Assembly: GCA_016699615.1 (NCBI GenBank)
Contig: CP064984.1
Location: 1,612,001-1,676,000 of the forward strand
DNA: 64,000 nt
DNA from: Sphingobacteriales bacterium
Lineage (GTDB): Bacteria; Bacteroidota; Bacteroidia; Chitinophagales; JADIYW01
Reading direction: 5' to 3'
The notes below the pieces were generated by a model, which was not told the DNA's origin, searched no databases, and saw nothing but the letters and a program-made list of their open reading frames with translations. This document shows positions 37,386-47,660 of this stretch, one piece after another (the stretch's first letter is position 1; every line of letters begins with the position of its first letter). Position numbers and translations under genes: made by a program.

Positions 37386-39094
37386 AAATATTCTATTAAT
37401 AGCACTATTTACACTAGTAAATATATTGCCCAATTATGCTCAACAAGAAAATCTTTATTTAAATAGAGAAATGAGTATCATTTATGAGAAGGACTTGAAT
37501 AAAATGGACAAACCAATTTTTCATTCTTCAATAAAACCATATAATGCAGGAGAAGTGTACGAGCATGTTTATCCTGATACAATTATAAGACTAAATAGGT
37601 TGAAAAAAAACAGACTGGTTTAGCAAAATGATAAATGTTGTTGGCTTTGAGAATTTTTTAGAGTTTGATGAAAAAGGATATGTAAAACATAGAAATGATG
37701 TGGTTGCAAATCCATATGAGCCAACTTATAATGACATAACTTTTGATACAGGATATGTAGATAGAAAGTTTTATGTAGCCATAAATCCATTATTAAACTT
37801 TGGAATGGGTATAGATTTTTATACAGGAAATTTAATATCTCAAAGAACTATCGGATTTGAGTTAAAAGCAAATATTGGCAAAAAAGTATCATTGTATACA
37901 TCAATAACAAACAATGTTGCCAAATTTCCTACACATGTAGCACTCTACTCATTTGCAACAGTTGCAGTTCCAGGCGAAGGAAGATCTAGACCAACAACCA
38001 ATAATACTTATGATTTTTCTTCAGCAGTTGCATATATATCATACAGTCCAGTTAAACAATTTAATATGCAAATTGGAAATGGAAAACATTTTATTGGTGA
38101 TGGTGTTCGCTCTTTATTTTTATCAGACAATGCATTTAATTATCCATACTTACAACTTACAGCCAATGTATGGCGAATCAAATACACATCAATCTATACA
38201 GAATTATTAAATAATATTAGAAGAGGTACAGATTTTACACTTGGCTATCAACGCAAGTTAGCCACATTCAACTACCTAAGTATCGACGCAGCTAAATGGT
38301 TACAAATTGGTGTGTTTGAAGGCATCACTTGGAGAAGAACAACAGAAAGAGGAAATACTTTTTTCGATTATAATTTTATTAATCCAATTTTGGGTGTGCG
38401 TGCATTTCAGAAAAAATTGGCACCAAACACAACTAAAATATATGGAATGAATATAAAAGTACCATTGCCAAAAAATTTAGTAGCATATGGTCAGTTTGCC
38501 TTCCAAAGTTGGGGAAGCAAATCATCAGATCAAAGAAAAGTGGCATTCCAAGCAGGAATGAAATATTATGATGTTGCTAATGTGCCAAATCTAAATTTAC
38601 AAGTAGAATACAATCAAGTAAGACCATTTATGTATCAAGGTTCAGATAGTGTATTATCTTACAGTCATTACAATCAGTCAATTACGCATAGCATGGGCGC
38701 AAACTTTAGAGAATATTTGGCTATTGTTAATTATCAATGGAAACGTTTATATGCATCATATAAATTTAATTTCACTCAAGCAGGTTACGATTTCGTTGGA
38801 GACTTTACAACAAACGAAAACTATGGAAACAACATATTAAAAGCAAGCAAACAAACAGCAAATGATGGTAGTGTGAGCATGCTTAATGGTACAGCATATA
38901 ATATTTTAAATAATGAATTTAGAGTAGGATACATATTAAATCCGAAAATAAATTTAGTAGCAGAACTAAGGTTGCAATTAAGAAATTATACAAGTAATAG
39001 TTTTAATTTCTCAGAATTCAACAGTCATAATTTTGGATTTAGCATATATACTAATATATTTAATAGATACTACGACTTGCCAGTTTTATATTAA
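37375..39094 (+). pseudogene. Capsule assembly Wzi / gliding RemB-like outer-membrane protein, frameshifted
   Basis: The first frame (37375-37623) has a signal peptide ending LPNYAQ and then QENLYLNREMSIIYEKD. The second frame (37628-39094) is an outer-membrane beta-barrel with alternating strands: LNFGMGIDFYTGN, LISQRTIGFELKAN, GNGKHFIGDGVRSLFLSDNA. The GKHFIGDG-R-S-L-F-L block is characteristic of the Wzi-like/RemB family that attaches or organises surface polysaccharide. Removing one A from the AAAAAAAA run at 37603-37610 joins the frames (LNRLKKTDWFSKMINVVGF), giving ~572 residues. It overlaps the sugar transferase by 11 bases, suggesting a joint role in surface polysaccharide. Confidence 0.78.
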
Positions 39095-39168
39095 AAAAAC
39101 TAAAAATCAAGCACATATACGCAGAGATGAGATTTTATTCTTATTTTTGTAAAATGAAAGTGAGAAAT

Positions 39169-39936
39169 ATGCACAAAATACTTATCAGCCTTGGACTTTG
39201 TCTACTTATATCTACATTAAACGCACAAGATAATGGCAATACTACTGTAAGTACAGAAGCTACAAAAACAGAAACGAAAGGCGTATCGCCAGAAGTAAAA
39301 GCAAAAGTAAATAAAGCAAAAGATAGAATACTAATAGAATTCGGATTAAATCAAATGCTAAACAGACCAAATGATTTAAAAATGAGTGCATTTTCAAGAA
39401 GTCTTAATGCCTATTTTACTTATGATGTAGTTTTAGGGAAATCAAGATTTAGTGTTGCACCAGGAATTGGAATAGGAACAGATAATTATTATCATAAAAA
39501 AAATGGCATAGCATGGCCAAATAATACCAACTTACAAGATACTATCACATCATTTCCATTACTTGGAGATTCTGTTACTGCAAAAAAATCTAAGCTAGGA
39601 TTAGTTTACGCAGAGATTCCTTTGGAATTTAGATTTCGCTCAAAACCAAATAAAAAACAAACATCTTGGAAACTAGCAGCAGGTTTCAAACTTGGATTCT
39701 TGTTAGCAAGCAAATGGAAATACAAAGGCGAAGATATAGAAACTGGCACAGGAGAAGTAAAATTCAAAGAATTTAAAGTAGCCAATGTAAACAAATTAAG
39801 ATATGGCGTATATGTGCGTGGTGGATATGGAATTTTCAATCTATATGTTAATTATCAAATATCATCTGTATTCCAGAAAAACAAAGGACCACAAATGTAT
39901 CCATTGCAATTTGGTATAGCCATTTGCGGTTTGTAA
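39169..39936 (+). CDS. Outer-membrane beta-barrel protein (PorT-like)
   Basis: 255 residues from MHKILISLGLCLLISTLNAQ, which gives a clean signal peptide; ATGs at 39154 and 39127 are alternatives. After a charged, Thr/Lys-rich linker (TKTETKGVSPEVKAKVNKAK) the rest is a small OmpA-like/PorT barrel: SRSLNAYFTYDVVLGKSRFS, GIGIGTDNYY, IPLEFRFRSKPNKKQTSWKL, AAGFKLGFLLASKWKYKG, ending FGIAICGL. TATTTTTG at 39142-39149 may be its own -7 element, and a terminator follows. Role unknown beyond outer-membrane location. Confidence 0.75.
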   Translation: MHKILISLGLCLLISTLNAQDNGNTTVSTEATKTETKGVSPEVKAKVNKAKDRILIEFGLNQMLNRPNDLKMSAFSRSLNAYFTYDVVLGKSRFSVAPGIGIGTDNYYHKKNGIAWPNNTNLQDTITSFPLLGDSVTAKKSKLGLVYAEIPLEFRFRSKPNKKQTSWKLAAGFKLGFLLASKWKYKGEDIETGTGEVKFKEFKVANVNKLRYGVYVRGGYGIFNLYVNYQISSVFQKNKGPQMYPLQFGIAICGL

Positions 39937-40011
39937 TATTTTAAAACATTCTTAAACTAAACAATACATACACTATCAGTTATTTTTAATTAACTTAGTG
40001 AGTGTAAATCT

Positions 40012-40039
40012 AATCCGATTTTTTAAATCGGATTTTTTT
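40012..40039 (+). terminator. Rho-independent terminator
   Basis: AATCCGATT (40012-40020), loop TTTTA, AATCGGATT (40026-40034), then TTTTT. A perfect 9-bp stem closing the beta-barrel gene before leuA. Confidence 0.85.
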
Positions 40040-40063
40040 ATCAATACAATAGAAAAATAAATT

Positions 40064-41557
40064 ATGGATAATAAAGTATATATATTTGATACAACACTTA
40101 GAGATGGTGAACAAGTGCCAGGTTGCCAGTTAAATACAGTCGAGAAAATTGAAGTAGCGATAGCATTAGAGAAATTAGGCGTTGATGTTTTAGAAGCAGG
40201 ATTTCCAATTTCATCACCTGGAGATTTTAATTCAGTTGTAGAAATTTCAAAAAATATTACCAATCCAACTATTTGTGCATTAACAAGAGCTGTGGCACAA
40301 GATATAGAATGCGCAGCAGAGGCACTAAAATTTGCAAAAAGAGGTAGAATACACACTGGAATTGGAAGCTCAGATATTCATATCCAAAATAAACTAAGAA
40401 CGACAAGAGAAAATATATTAGAAAAAGCAGCGTGGGCAGCAAAATATGCACGTAACTTTGTTGATGATGTAGAATTTTTCTGCGAAGATGCTGGTCGTGC
40501 AGATTTAGAATTTTTAGCAAAAATGGTAGAAACAGTAATTGCTAATGGTGCCACAGTAGTAAATATTCCAGATACAACAGGCTATTGCACGCCAGACCAA
40601 TATGGTGCAAAAATTGCCTATTTGATGAATAATGTTCCAAATATTGATAAAGCAATTTTATCTGTTCATTGTCATAATGACTTAGGTTTGGCAACTGCAA
40701 ATTCAATTGCTGGTTTAAAAAATGGTGCAAGACAAGTTGAGGTAACTATGAATGGAATTGGCGAACGTGCAGGAAATACTTCATTAGAAGAAATTGCAAT
40801 GATTCTAAAATCACACAAAGAGAGTATAAATCTTTACACAGATATTAATGTAAAAAATATTTATCCAACTTCAAGATTAATCACAAGATTGATGCGTATG
40901 CCAGTACAAGCAAATAAAGCAATTGTTGGTAGAAATGCATTCTCACACTCATCAGGAATTCATCAAGATGGCGTATTAAAGAATAGAGAAAATTATGAAA
41001 TAATCAATCCACAAGATGTAGGTGTGCCAGAGTCATTAATATTATTGACAGCAAGAAGTGGACGCGCCGCGCTTAAACATAGATTAGAATTAATTGGATA
41101 TAATTTAAGTACTGAAGAATTAGATACAGCATACCAACAATTTTTGAAAGTTGCTGATGCAAAAAAAGAAATTAATGATCAAGATTTATTAGAAATGATG
41201 GGTGAAAACACATCTGGGAAAATGTATCAGATTGTTGATTTATCAGTGAATTGTGGTAGTAAACACCATGCAGAAGCAAGTGTAGAATTAACCAAAAACG
41301 ACCAACACCTAAAAGCAACAGCAGAAGGCAATGGTCCAGTAGATGCTACACTCAAAGCAATAGATAAAATAATAAATAGACCAAATAAATTAGAAGAATA
41401 TTTAGTACAAGCAATTACTGGTGGCAGTAATGATGTAGGTAAAGTTCATATCCAAATTTCTAGAGATGGTGTATTTTATTATGGTTTTGGAGCAGACACA
41501 GATATCGTATTTGCATCAGCAATGGCATATATTGATGCATTAAATAAAACAGTATAA
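40064..41557 (+). CDS. leuA: 2-Isopropylmalate synthase
   Basis: 497 residues. Condenses 2-oxoisovalerate with acetyl-CoA, the first committed step of leucine synthesis. Seen: DTTLRDGEQ at 9-17 (metal ligand Asp 14), the metal-binding HxH in [14 protein letters not shown] (His 202, 204), [13 protein letters not shown], and the C-terminal regulatory domain beginning after ~390, which binds leucine. The terminator upstream isolates it from the beta-barrel gene. leuBCD are not adjacent. Its stop touches the stop of the convergent glycosidase with no gap. Confidence 0.94.
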   Translation: MDNKVYIFDTTLRDGEQVPGCQLNTVEKIEVAIALEKLGVDVLEAGFPISSPGDFNSVVEISKNITNPTICALTRAVAQDIECAAEALKFAKRGRIHTGIGSSDIHIQNKLRTTRENILEKAAWAAKYARNFVDDVEFFCEDAGRADLEFLAKMVETVIANGATVVNIPDTTGYCTPDQYGAKIAYLMNNVPNIDKAILSVHCHNDLGLATANSIAGLKNGARQVEVTMNGIGERAGNTSLEEIAMILKSHKESINLYTDINVKNIYPTSRLITRLMRMPVQANKAIVGRNAFSHSSGIHQDGVLKNRENYEIINPQDVGVPESLILLTARSGRAALKHRLELIGYNLSTEELDTAYQQFLKVADAKKEINDQDLLEMMGENTSGKMYQIVDLSVNCGSKHHAEASVELTKNDQHLKATAEGNGPVDATLKAIDKIINRPNKLEEYLVQAITGGSNDVGKVHIQISRDGVFYYGFGADTDIVFASAMAYIDALNKTV

Positions 41558-43063
41558 CTAGTATTGGATTACACCTAAACTGTAAGGTTTTATCGAAATA
41601 GTATTGTTCTGAATAGTTTCTTTCTTAAGCTCAATGAATTCGTTTTTTGTTGGATTATCTTTTATAAAATGAGCTTCGCCAGTGTGTGCGTATAGCTTAT
41701 TTGCAACTATATAATTGTAGTTTATTGATTTAACTACAGCATCAATTTTTAGATTTATCTGATGCCCACTAGAATTTGAGAAATAAAGATATTGTTGATT
41801 TGTCTTTGTACTATAATATGCATATAGCTTAAACTGTTTGATTTGTTGGCTCAACTCAATAGCTACAATCTGAGCCTCATCTTTGATAACAATATCAGTA
41901 AGGAATTTATAAGAGAAATAAGTTGCACTAGCAAATCTTGTGTTTTCTTTATAAGTATATTGTATGTTGTTTTTTGCACCAGCTATTAATCCACCAATAT
42001 CATGCATGCATGTAACATCAAAGACATAATTTGAATCTTGAGCAATAATTTGATTTAAAAATGTGCCTACAAAATCTGCTTGCAAAAATGTATTAAAAGC
42101 ATAAGCATTCCAAATATTCCATTCAGTAAGCCATAATTTTTTTGCTTTGTTTTTTTGTATAGATTTAAAGTATTGTATTGTATTAGGAACAAATTCAGAA
42201 GTCGCAGAATCTATTAAATTAGAACTTTTAAGATAAATATTGTCAAATACTTTTTGTCTATCATCAAACGGAAAATAATGGTGAATAATATATGCATCAA
42301 AATCTTCTTGGCTAATAGCCAGATTCCATTTATGCATAAATTGGCTTCTTTTATCAGTTAATTGATTTAGATTTAATGGCTCTGCAATTAAACCAATAGG
42401 AATATCTGGATGATATTTTCTCAGAGCATGTATATATCTTTTAATTGTATCAGTATATACTTTTGCATTTGGGAAAATATGTCTATAATTTCCTAAATTA
42501 AATTCGTTGCCCAATTCTACGCCAACAACTTCTATATTCTGTTCTTTCAATTTCTTAATTACATACAACATTTTTTCAGGACTACCATTTAATACATTGG
42601 CGCAATAAATTGCTTTAGCATTAGATTGATGACAAAGCGAGATAAAATTTTCAATGATATTGTATTTTCTATCTTTTGTCTGGTTGTATAGCATAATCAA
42701 AGGTTTGGCTATTGGTCTCTTCAATGGATTGTAGCCATATCCAGGTTCATCAGGTTGATAATCGTTGGCAACGCCACCACCAGGAAATCTTAATATTTGG
42801 TTGTTACTAGATTTTAATAAATGGACAAAATTTGAATCTTTATCAATTTCTGTATTCCAAACAAATCCTGTATTCATGCCAAATATATTTCTGTTAATTT
42901 GTTTAGGAAAGCTCTTGTCAATGTGAATTGAAATATCAAACGTTTGATTATCTAGTACTATTTCTTGATTATCTTTCTTAATATTCTTCTTCTTTTGGAA
43001 TTGCTTTACAATAACAAGCAATAGAAAACAGATTAGCACATATTTAAGAATTTTCTTTTTCAT
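41558..43063 (-). CDS. Membrane-anchored GH-A-like glycosidase
   Basis: 501 residues with an N-terminal membrane anchor (about 6-20) and no cleavage site, so probably tethered facing the periplasm. The body looks like a (beta/alpha)8 clan GH-A glycosidase: LRFPGGGVANDY at 91-102, then GVELGNEFNL with the probable acid/base Glu 187, and KLWLTEWNIW with the probable nucleophile Glu 314. An arabinofuranosidase/GH39/GH79-like fold is likely; the exact family is unsure. Last gene of a five-gene minus-strand surface-polysaccharide operon and overlapping the polymerase-like gene by 20 bases, so it may trim or process the polymer made there. Confidence 0.7.
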   Translation of the reverse strand: MKKKILKYVLICFLLLVIVKQFQKKKNIKKDNQEIVLDNQTFDISIHIDKSFPKQINRNIFGMNTGFVWNTEIDKDSNFVHLLKSSNNQILRFPGGGVANDYQPDEPGYGYNPLKRPIAKPLIMLYNQTKDRKYNIIENFISLCHQSNAKAIYCANVLNGSPEKMLYVIKKLKEQNIEVVGVELGNEFNLGNYRHIFPNAKVYTDTIKRYIHALRKYHPDIPIGLIAEPLNLNQLTDKRSQFMHKWNLAISQEDFDAYIIHHYFPFDDRQKVFDNIYLKSSNLIDSATSEFVPNTIQYFKSIQKNKAKKLWLTEWNIWNAYAFNTFLQADFVGTFLNQIIAQDSNYVFDVTCMHDIGGLIAGAKNNIQYTYKENTRFASATYFSYKFLTDIVIKDEAQIVAIELSQQIKQFKLYAYYSTKTNQQYLYFSNSSGHQINLKIDAVVKSINYNYIVANKLYAHTGEAHFIKDNPTKNEFIELKKETIQNNTISIKPYSLGVIQY

Positions 43064-44378
43064 TTTGTGCTGCTAATTTTTGTTCTTTCCAATAAATTTT
43101 TTCTTTTACTCTGTAATATTCGATAAAGGAAAAGAAATAAAACAAGCCAAAAGCACTAATGGCGAAATCGCCACTAAACATACCACGTGCAAAGGTAATT
43201 GCACAGCCTAAAATTCCCATATTAAAGAAAATATCTTTTCTATAATGTTTTACTTTTATTAAAACATATAAAGGATATAAAAACATAGATAATTGGAAAA
43301 TAGTACCAATAATACCATGAGCTACTAATATACCTACAATGCCACAATCAACAAATATAAACTTACCCATATTAATAAATAAGAGTTCTGGTTTAGGGTA
43401 ACCAATACCAAAGAAAATCTGATTGGGATGTCGTTCAAAATAATTATAAGCATTAGTAAACTGAATAATTCTTGAGTCAGCTGAGGCTTCCCCTGTTTCC
43501 ATACCCAACATAAATTTAAAGAAATTGATAAACATATCTGCTGTAAATTGCAGAAGCAACGGGTTTATATACCAAATTACACCAGCAATAATTGCAACTA
43601 ATATGATTATTTGGAAGAGCCTGTTAACTGTTTGATACCACCTAACTCTAACAAACATATAAAAAAATAAAGGAATTAATACTGATAGTATTTCTGTTCT
43701 TTGTTTATCAAAGAAGAATAAATAAGCAGTAAACATTAAAAATCCAATAAGATGAAAAAACTTATTTTTTACTACGAAAACGACAAAATGATATGATAGT
43801 GCAAATACAATATATACACTTGATAAACGCCAAATATAGCCACCTTTTGATTCATTATATCCAACTAAGCCTTCGTCTTCTTTATATCCTTGTGGATCCA
43901 TATAAATATTGATTAGAACATACATTATCAAATTAAACCAACCAACTAATACTCCCGCTAAGCAATATTGTTTTACAGTTATCTTCTCATATCTAATTAG
44001 ATAATATAATAGACTTGCAGAAAATACAATATATTTAGATAAACTTGGGAATATTGCTTTTAATATCTTTACATCAAGTGTAAAGTGCGTAGCTAATGCA
44101 TTGTATATTGGTACAAACGCCCATGCAATAACAAATAAATCAATGACAGTGAATCTTTTATAGATAAATACTGCTGTGTAATAATATACTCCAGTAAAAA
44201 TCAATACTAAAGGTATTAATATGATAACAAATATACCTGCAAATGATGATGTAGCCGAAAATTGTGAAAATGTACTGCTATTGCAAAATAAAGTATATAT
44301 AAAGAGAAAAATCAATTTTCCTTCATAGCCTTCTTGGTCTCTTGTGTACAATACAGTATCTAGAAATTTCTTTGCCAA
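43044..44378 (-). CDS. O-antigen polymerase/ligase-like membrane protein
   Basis: 444 residues with about 11-12 membrane helices and one large periplasmic loop before the last helices. The loop holds SADSRIIQFTNAYNYFERHPNQIFFGIGYPK, the position of the catalytic loop (R-x-x-x-H/W region) of Wzy/WaaL-type proteins. These join lipid-linked repeat units, or attach polymer to an acceptor, at the outer face of the inner membrane. It starts directly after the preceding gene (stop 44379, start 44378) and overlaps the glycosidase by 20 bases. Polymerase versus ligase cannot be told from sequence. Confidence 0.7.
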   Translation of the reverse strand: MAKKFLDTVLYTRDQEGYEGKLIFLFIYTLFCNSSTFSQFSATSSFAGIFVIILIPLVLIFTGVYYYTAVFIYKRFTVIDLFVIAWAFVPIYNALATHFTLDVKILKAIFPSLSKYIVFSASLLYYLIRYEKITVKQYCLAGVLVGWFNLIMYVLINIYMDPQGYKEDEGLVGYNESKGGYIWRLSSVYIVFALSYHFVVFVVKNKFFHLIGFLMFTAYLFFFDKQRTEILSVLIPLFFYMFVRVRWYQTVNRLFQIIILVAIIAGVIWYINPLLLQFTADMFINFFKFMLGMETGEASADSRIIQFTNAYNYFERHPNQIFFGIGYPKPELLFINMGKFIFVDCGIVGILVAHGIIGTIFQLSMFLYPLYVLIKVKHYRKDIFFNMGILGCAITFARGMFSGDFAISAFGLFYFFSFIEYYRVKEKIYWKEQKLAAQNEKENS

Positions 44379-45989
44379 TTATTGTGTTGCTTTGTGTTCA
44401 AATAAGTAAACGCCAAAAATACTCGTTTTTTGTCGAAAATAATTATAGTTCTCTGGTTTTAACAGCATTTTTTGAAACACAGTATCAGATTTAATTTTCT
44501 TTAATCTAAGTAATATTGGTGTAACATAGATAATATCTGGTTGTTCTTTGCTTATTACGTCAGAAAAATGAATGCTGGAATCTTGAAAAATCTGATTTGG
44601 ATTTATAGATGTAAAATTTTGAGTCATCATGGTACTCAATCCACCTTCAACATCTAAAATTTTAATGGAATCATTTTTATACTTTTTTTCTAGGTATTGA
44701 ATGGTTTTTTGGTTCATCCGTCCTTTGTTTGAGCCAAACATATCAAAATATTTAAAATCTTTAGACTTTGCAGCAAATACCGCAAATAAGCAAAAAATAA
44801 TTAAAATAAAATAAGCATCATTTTTTAGCTCAATTTTATCAAACAACATAGCAATGATAAATAGACTTGTTGGAAACAACATGACCATATAATGCATCCT
44901 TGGATAGGCATAAATACTAGATAGAACAACAGGAATAATGCCAATTAATAAAAAGAATACTAGTAGATGATGTTGAATGAATCTATTCTTTATATTATTA
45001 AATTTGCTTTTGTAAATAATAAAAACTAAGGCAAGAACTGATGTGATGAAAAATATTTTTTTGCTACACACAAATTCAATCGGCAACAAAATAGAAGCAA
45101 ATATTGTAACAATATTTTTCCCAAGTTCAGACAAATTAAAGAAAACATGTTTCCAAAAGTAGCTTTCAGTATTTAATATAATGTTTTTTAAATTATATGG
45201 TGGAGGAAAGCATTTTTGTAGAATTTCTGGCCATTCGTACCAGAACACGAAATGTTCTTTTGTCCAAATGGCATAATTGTGCGCAAAGTGCTGTACAAAT
45301 GCAAATGAGCCACGACTCGTGTCGCCACTTGTGAATGGTGTTTTGTATAAAAAATAGATTACACAGAATAATAAGATAAATGCCAAAATTGGATAAGCAT
45401 TGCCTTTGCTGATTTTTATTTTGTATGTATAGATATAGATTATTGAAAATATTACAAATAACACAAATGCAACATATAATTCTGGTCTTGCAAATGATGC
45501 TAATAATAGAGCAGCACTGAACACAAGTAATTGATCGACTTTTGAAGAGATATAATTTACAGCAATTGTAGCTATGAAAAATAAGATAATTGCAAAATGT
45601 GAAACTTTTGGCCAAACAGGTAGGTTATATGCACTATACAACCACATAGATGCAAAAAAGAATGCAATTGATTTTGGTGTACGGTATACAATTAAAAACA
45701 AATAAGCTAATACAGCAGTTGTAATGCTTAATACCTTGAAATTGAGATAATATAACTCTACTCTATTGTCATTGAATAAGGATAGTATTTTATACCAAAC
45801 AGAATACAATGGACTACTGTTTTTTGGATAAGCATGCCATAACCATAAACCTCTGTCAAGATATCTTGCTTCATCCCAAAGTAAGACATCCATATAATTT
45901 TCTAAATTATAGGTAATAATTATGCCTAATACAATAATTAGAATGATTGCAATTAGATTTATAGTCTTACTATTTTTTATTCTTTCCAA
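44379..45989 (-). CDS. GT-C-like multi-spanning glycosyltransferase, paralog 1
   Basis: 536 residues, about 10-11 helices then a soluble end. Seen: DVLLWDEARYLDRGLWLWHAYP in the first loop, with the acidic pair expected of GT-C/PMT enzymes, SPLYSVWYKILSL, and a C-terminal globular part with DILDVEGGLSTMMTQNFTS and DIIYVTPILLRL. It is homologous throughout to the gene at 45992-47599 and begins two bases after that gene's stop. It probably transfers a sugar from a polyprenyl-phosphate donor (inference); substrate unknown. Confidence 0.68.
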   Translation of the reverse strand: MERIKNSKTINLIAIILIIVLGIIITYNLENYMDVLLWDEARYLDRGLWLWHAYPKNSSPLYSVWYKILSLFNDNRVELYYLNFKVLSITTAVLAYLFLIVYRTPKSIAFFFASMWLYSAYNLPVWPKVSHFAIILFFIATIAVNYISSKVDQLLVFSAALLLASFARPELYVAFVLFVIFSIIYIYTYKIKISKGNAYPILAFILLFCVIYFLYKTPFTSGDTSRGSFAFVQHFAHNYAIWTKEHFVFWYEWPEILQKCFPPPYNLKNIILNTESYFWKHVFFNLSELGKNIVTIFASILLPIEFVCSKKIFFITSVLALVFIIYKSKFNNIKNRFIQHHLLVFFLLIGIIPVVLSSIYAYPRMHYMVMLFPTSLFIIAMLFDKIELKNDAYFILIIFCLFAVFAAKSKDFKYFDMFGSNKGRMNQKTIQYLEKKYKNDSIKILDVEGGLSTMMTQNFTSINPNQIFQDSSIHFSDVISKEQPDIIYVTPILLRLKKIKSDTVFQKMLLKPENYNYFRQKTSIFGVYLFEHKATQ

Positions 45990-45991
45990 TT

Positions 45992-47599
45992 TTATTCTTT
46001 TACTAATAAATAAGCATTATTCACGCCATCAATATTTTCTCTTTTATATTGATAATTGTCTGGTTTTGAAATTATATTATTAAATAAAGTGTCATTCTTT
46101 AGCTTTGTCCATTTCATCATTGTAGGACTAACAAAAAATAATATCTGGTTGCTTTTGTTGCATTAAATCTGAAAAATATATTTTTCATCAGCAATTAATG
46201 ATTTAAAATCGTATATCGTATAGTTTTTTTGCATTAGAGTTGGCAACATTCCATCAGCATCAAAAATACAAATTGTATCTGATTTGTATTTCTCTTGTAT
46301 ATAGTTGATGGTTTTCACATTTGTCATGTCTTGGTGTGTGCCAAACATATCAAAATATATATAGTCTTTTGCTTTTGGTGCAAATGCTATAAATAATAAA
46401 AATAAAAGTACACAATGTTTAATGTTTAAGGTTGAATTGTTGATGAATATTGCAACAAGAAACCACAATAATGGAATTAACATAATAAGATAATGTGTTC
46501 TCGGATATGCATAAATACTCGATGATATTGATGGCAAGCATGCAATCACAAATAATAATAAAATGTATCTATATTTTTTAATAGTAATGTTTTTTGTTAT
46601 TCTATTGCTATAAAAAATAAGTAAGAATGTAAATGGTACTATTATTGTAAAAATCAATTTCTTACTAAAAAATGAATATGGCACAATAATAGATATTATA
46701 ATATCAGATATAGAAATGATAAGCATTTTTATATTATATAGAATATGTTTTAAAAATATTCCATCACTATTAAGCACAATATCTTTTAACCTGAATGGTT
46801 CATCTACGTATTGACGAATAATGCTTTTCCATTCATACCACCACAGCAAATCTTGCTGATTCCATGTTGTAATATTGTAGGCAAGATGTTGTATTAATAC
46901 ACCAACACTTCGTTGGCTATCATTATTATTAAAAGGTGTTTTATATAGTTTGTATGTAAGCAAGGTAAGTACAACTAACACTACAAGACTAACTATTTTA
47001 GATAGATTTATTGACTTCTTTTCTTTAATTAGAAAATAGATAACCATACATAAACTTATTAGAAAAGACAAGTATAACTCAGGACGTGCATAACCACAAA
47101 AAAGAAATGCTATACTAAAAATTATGGTTTTAATTAGATAAGAAGTGCAATAGCTAGCCAATATTGCAGCAAATAAAACAAGCTGGATAGAAAAATGAGA
47201 AATTTTTGGCCATGCTGGAAGATTATAACTATGATGTAACCATATTATACTCAGAAGAAATGCGATAAAAATATTAATAGAATATCTACGCAACATGAAA
47301 TACAATAAGCATGCACTAGAAATAGTCTGAAGCTTAAAATTCAAATAATATAAATTTATTTTATCAATTTCTATATATGATAATAACTTATACCAAACAG
47401 AATATATTGGTCCCCAAGTATTCGGAATTATTTTCCAAAGCAAAAATCCTCTATCTAGATATATTGCTTCATCCCAGAGCAACACATCCATGTATTGCGC
47501 AAGCTGGTAGGTAAGTACAATGCCAGAAATACATAATAAGAATACCATTAATAAGTCTTTACTATCTAACTTGTTCTTATTTATATCATTATTTTGCAT
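45992..47599 (-). pseudogene. GT-C-like multi-spanning glycosyltransferase, paralog 2, two indels
   Basis: The intact frame runs from 47599 to 46163. It starts MQNNDINKNKLDSKD and shares DVLLWDEAIYLDRGFLLWK, PIYSVWYKLLSY and INLYYLNFKLQ with paralog 1. After FDADGMLPTLMQKN the frame ends early. One added base in the AAAAA run 46172-46176 restores FSDLMQQKQPDII, and one removed base in the AAAAAA run 46133-46138 restores FVSPTMMKWTKLKND. The sense then runs to TAA at 45992-45994 with ~535 residues, in register with paralog 1 (FSDVISKEQPDII and YVTP). The two indels cancel. First gene of the operon. Confidence 0.7.
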
Positions 47600-47660
47600 T
47601 ACAAAAATGTACTAAGATAGCATAAAATATGTTTATCTTACAGTACAATTATTTATATCA

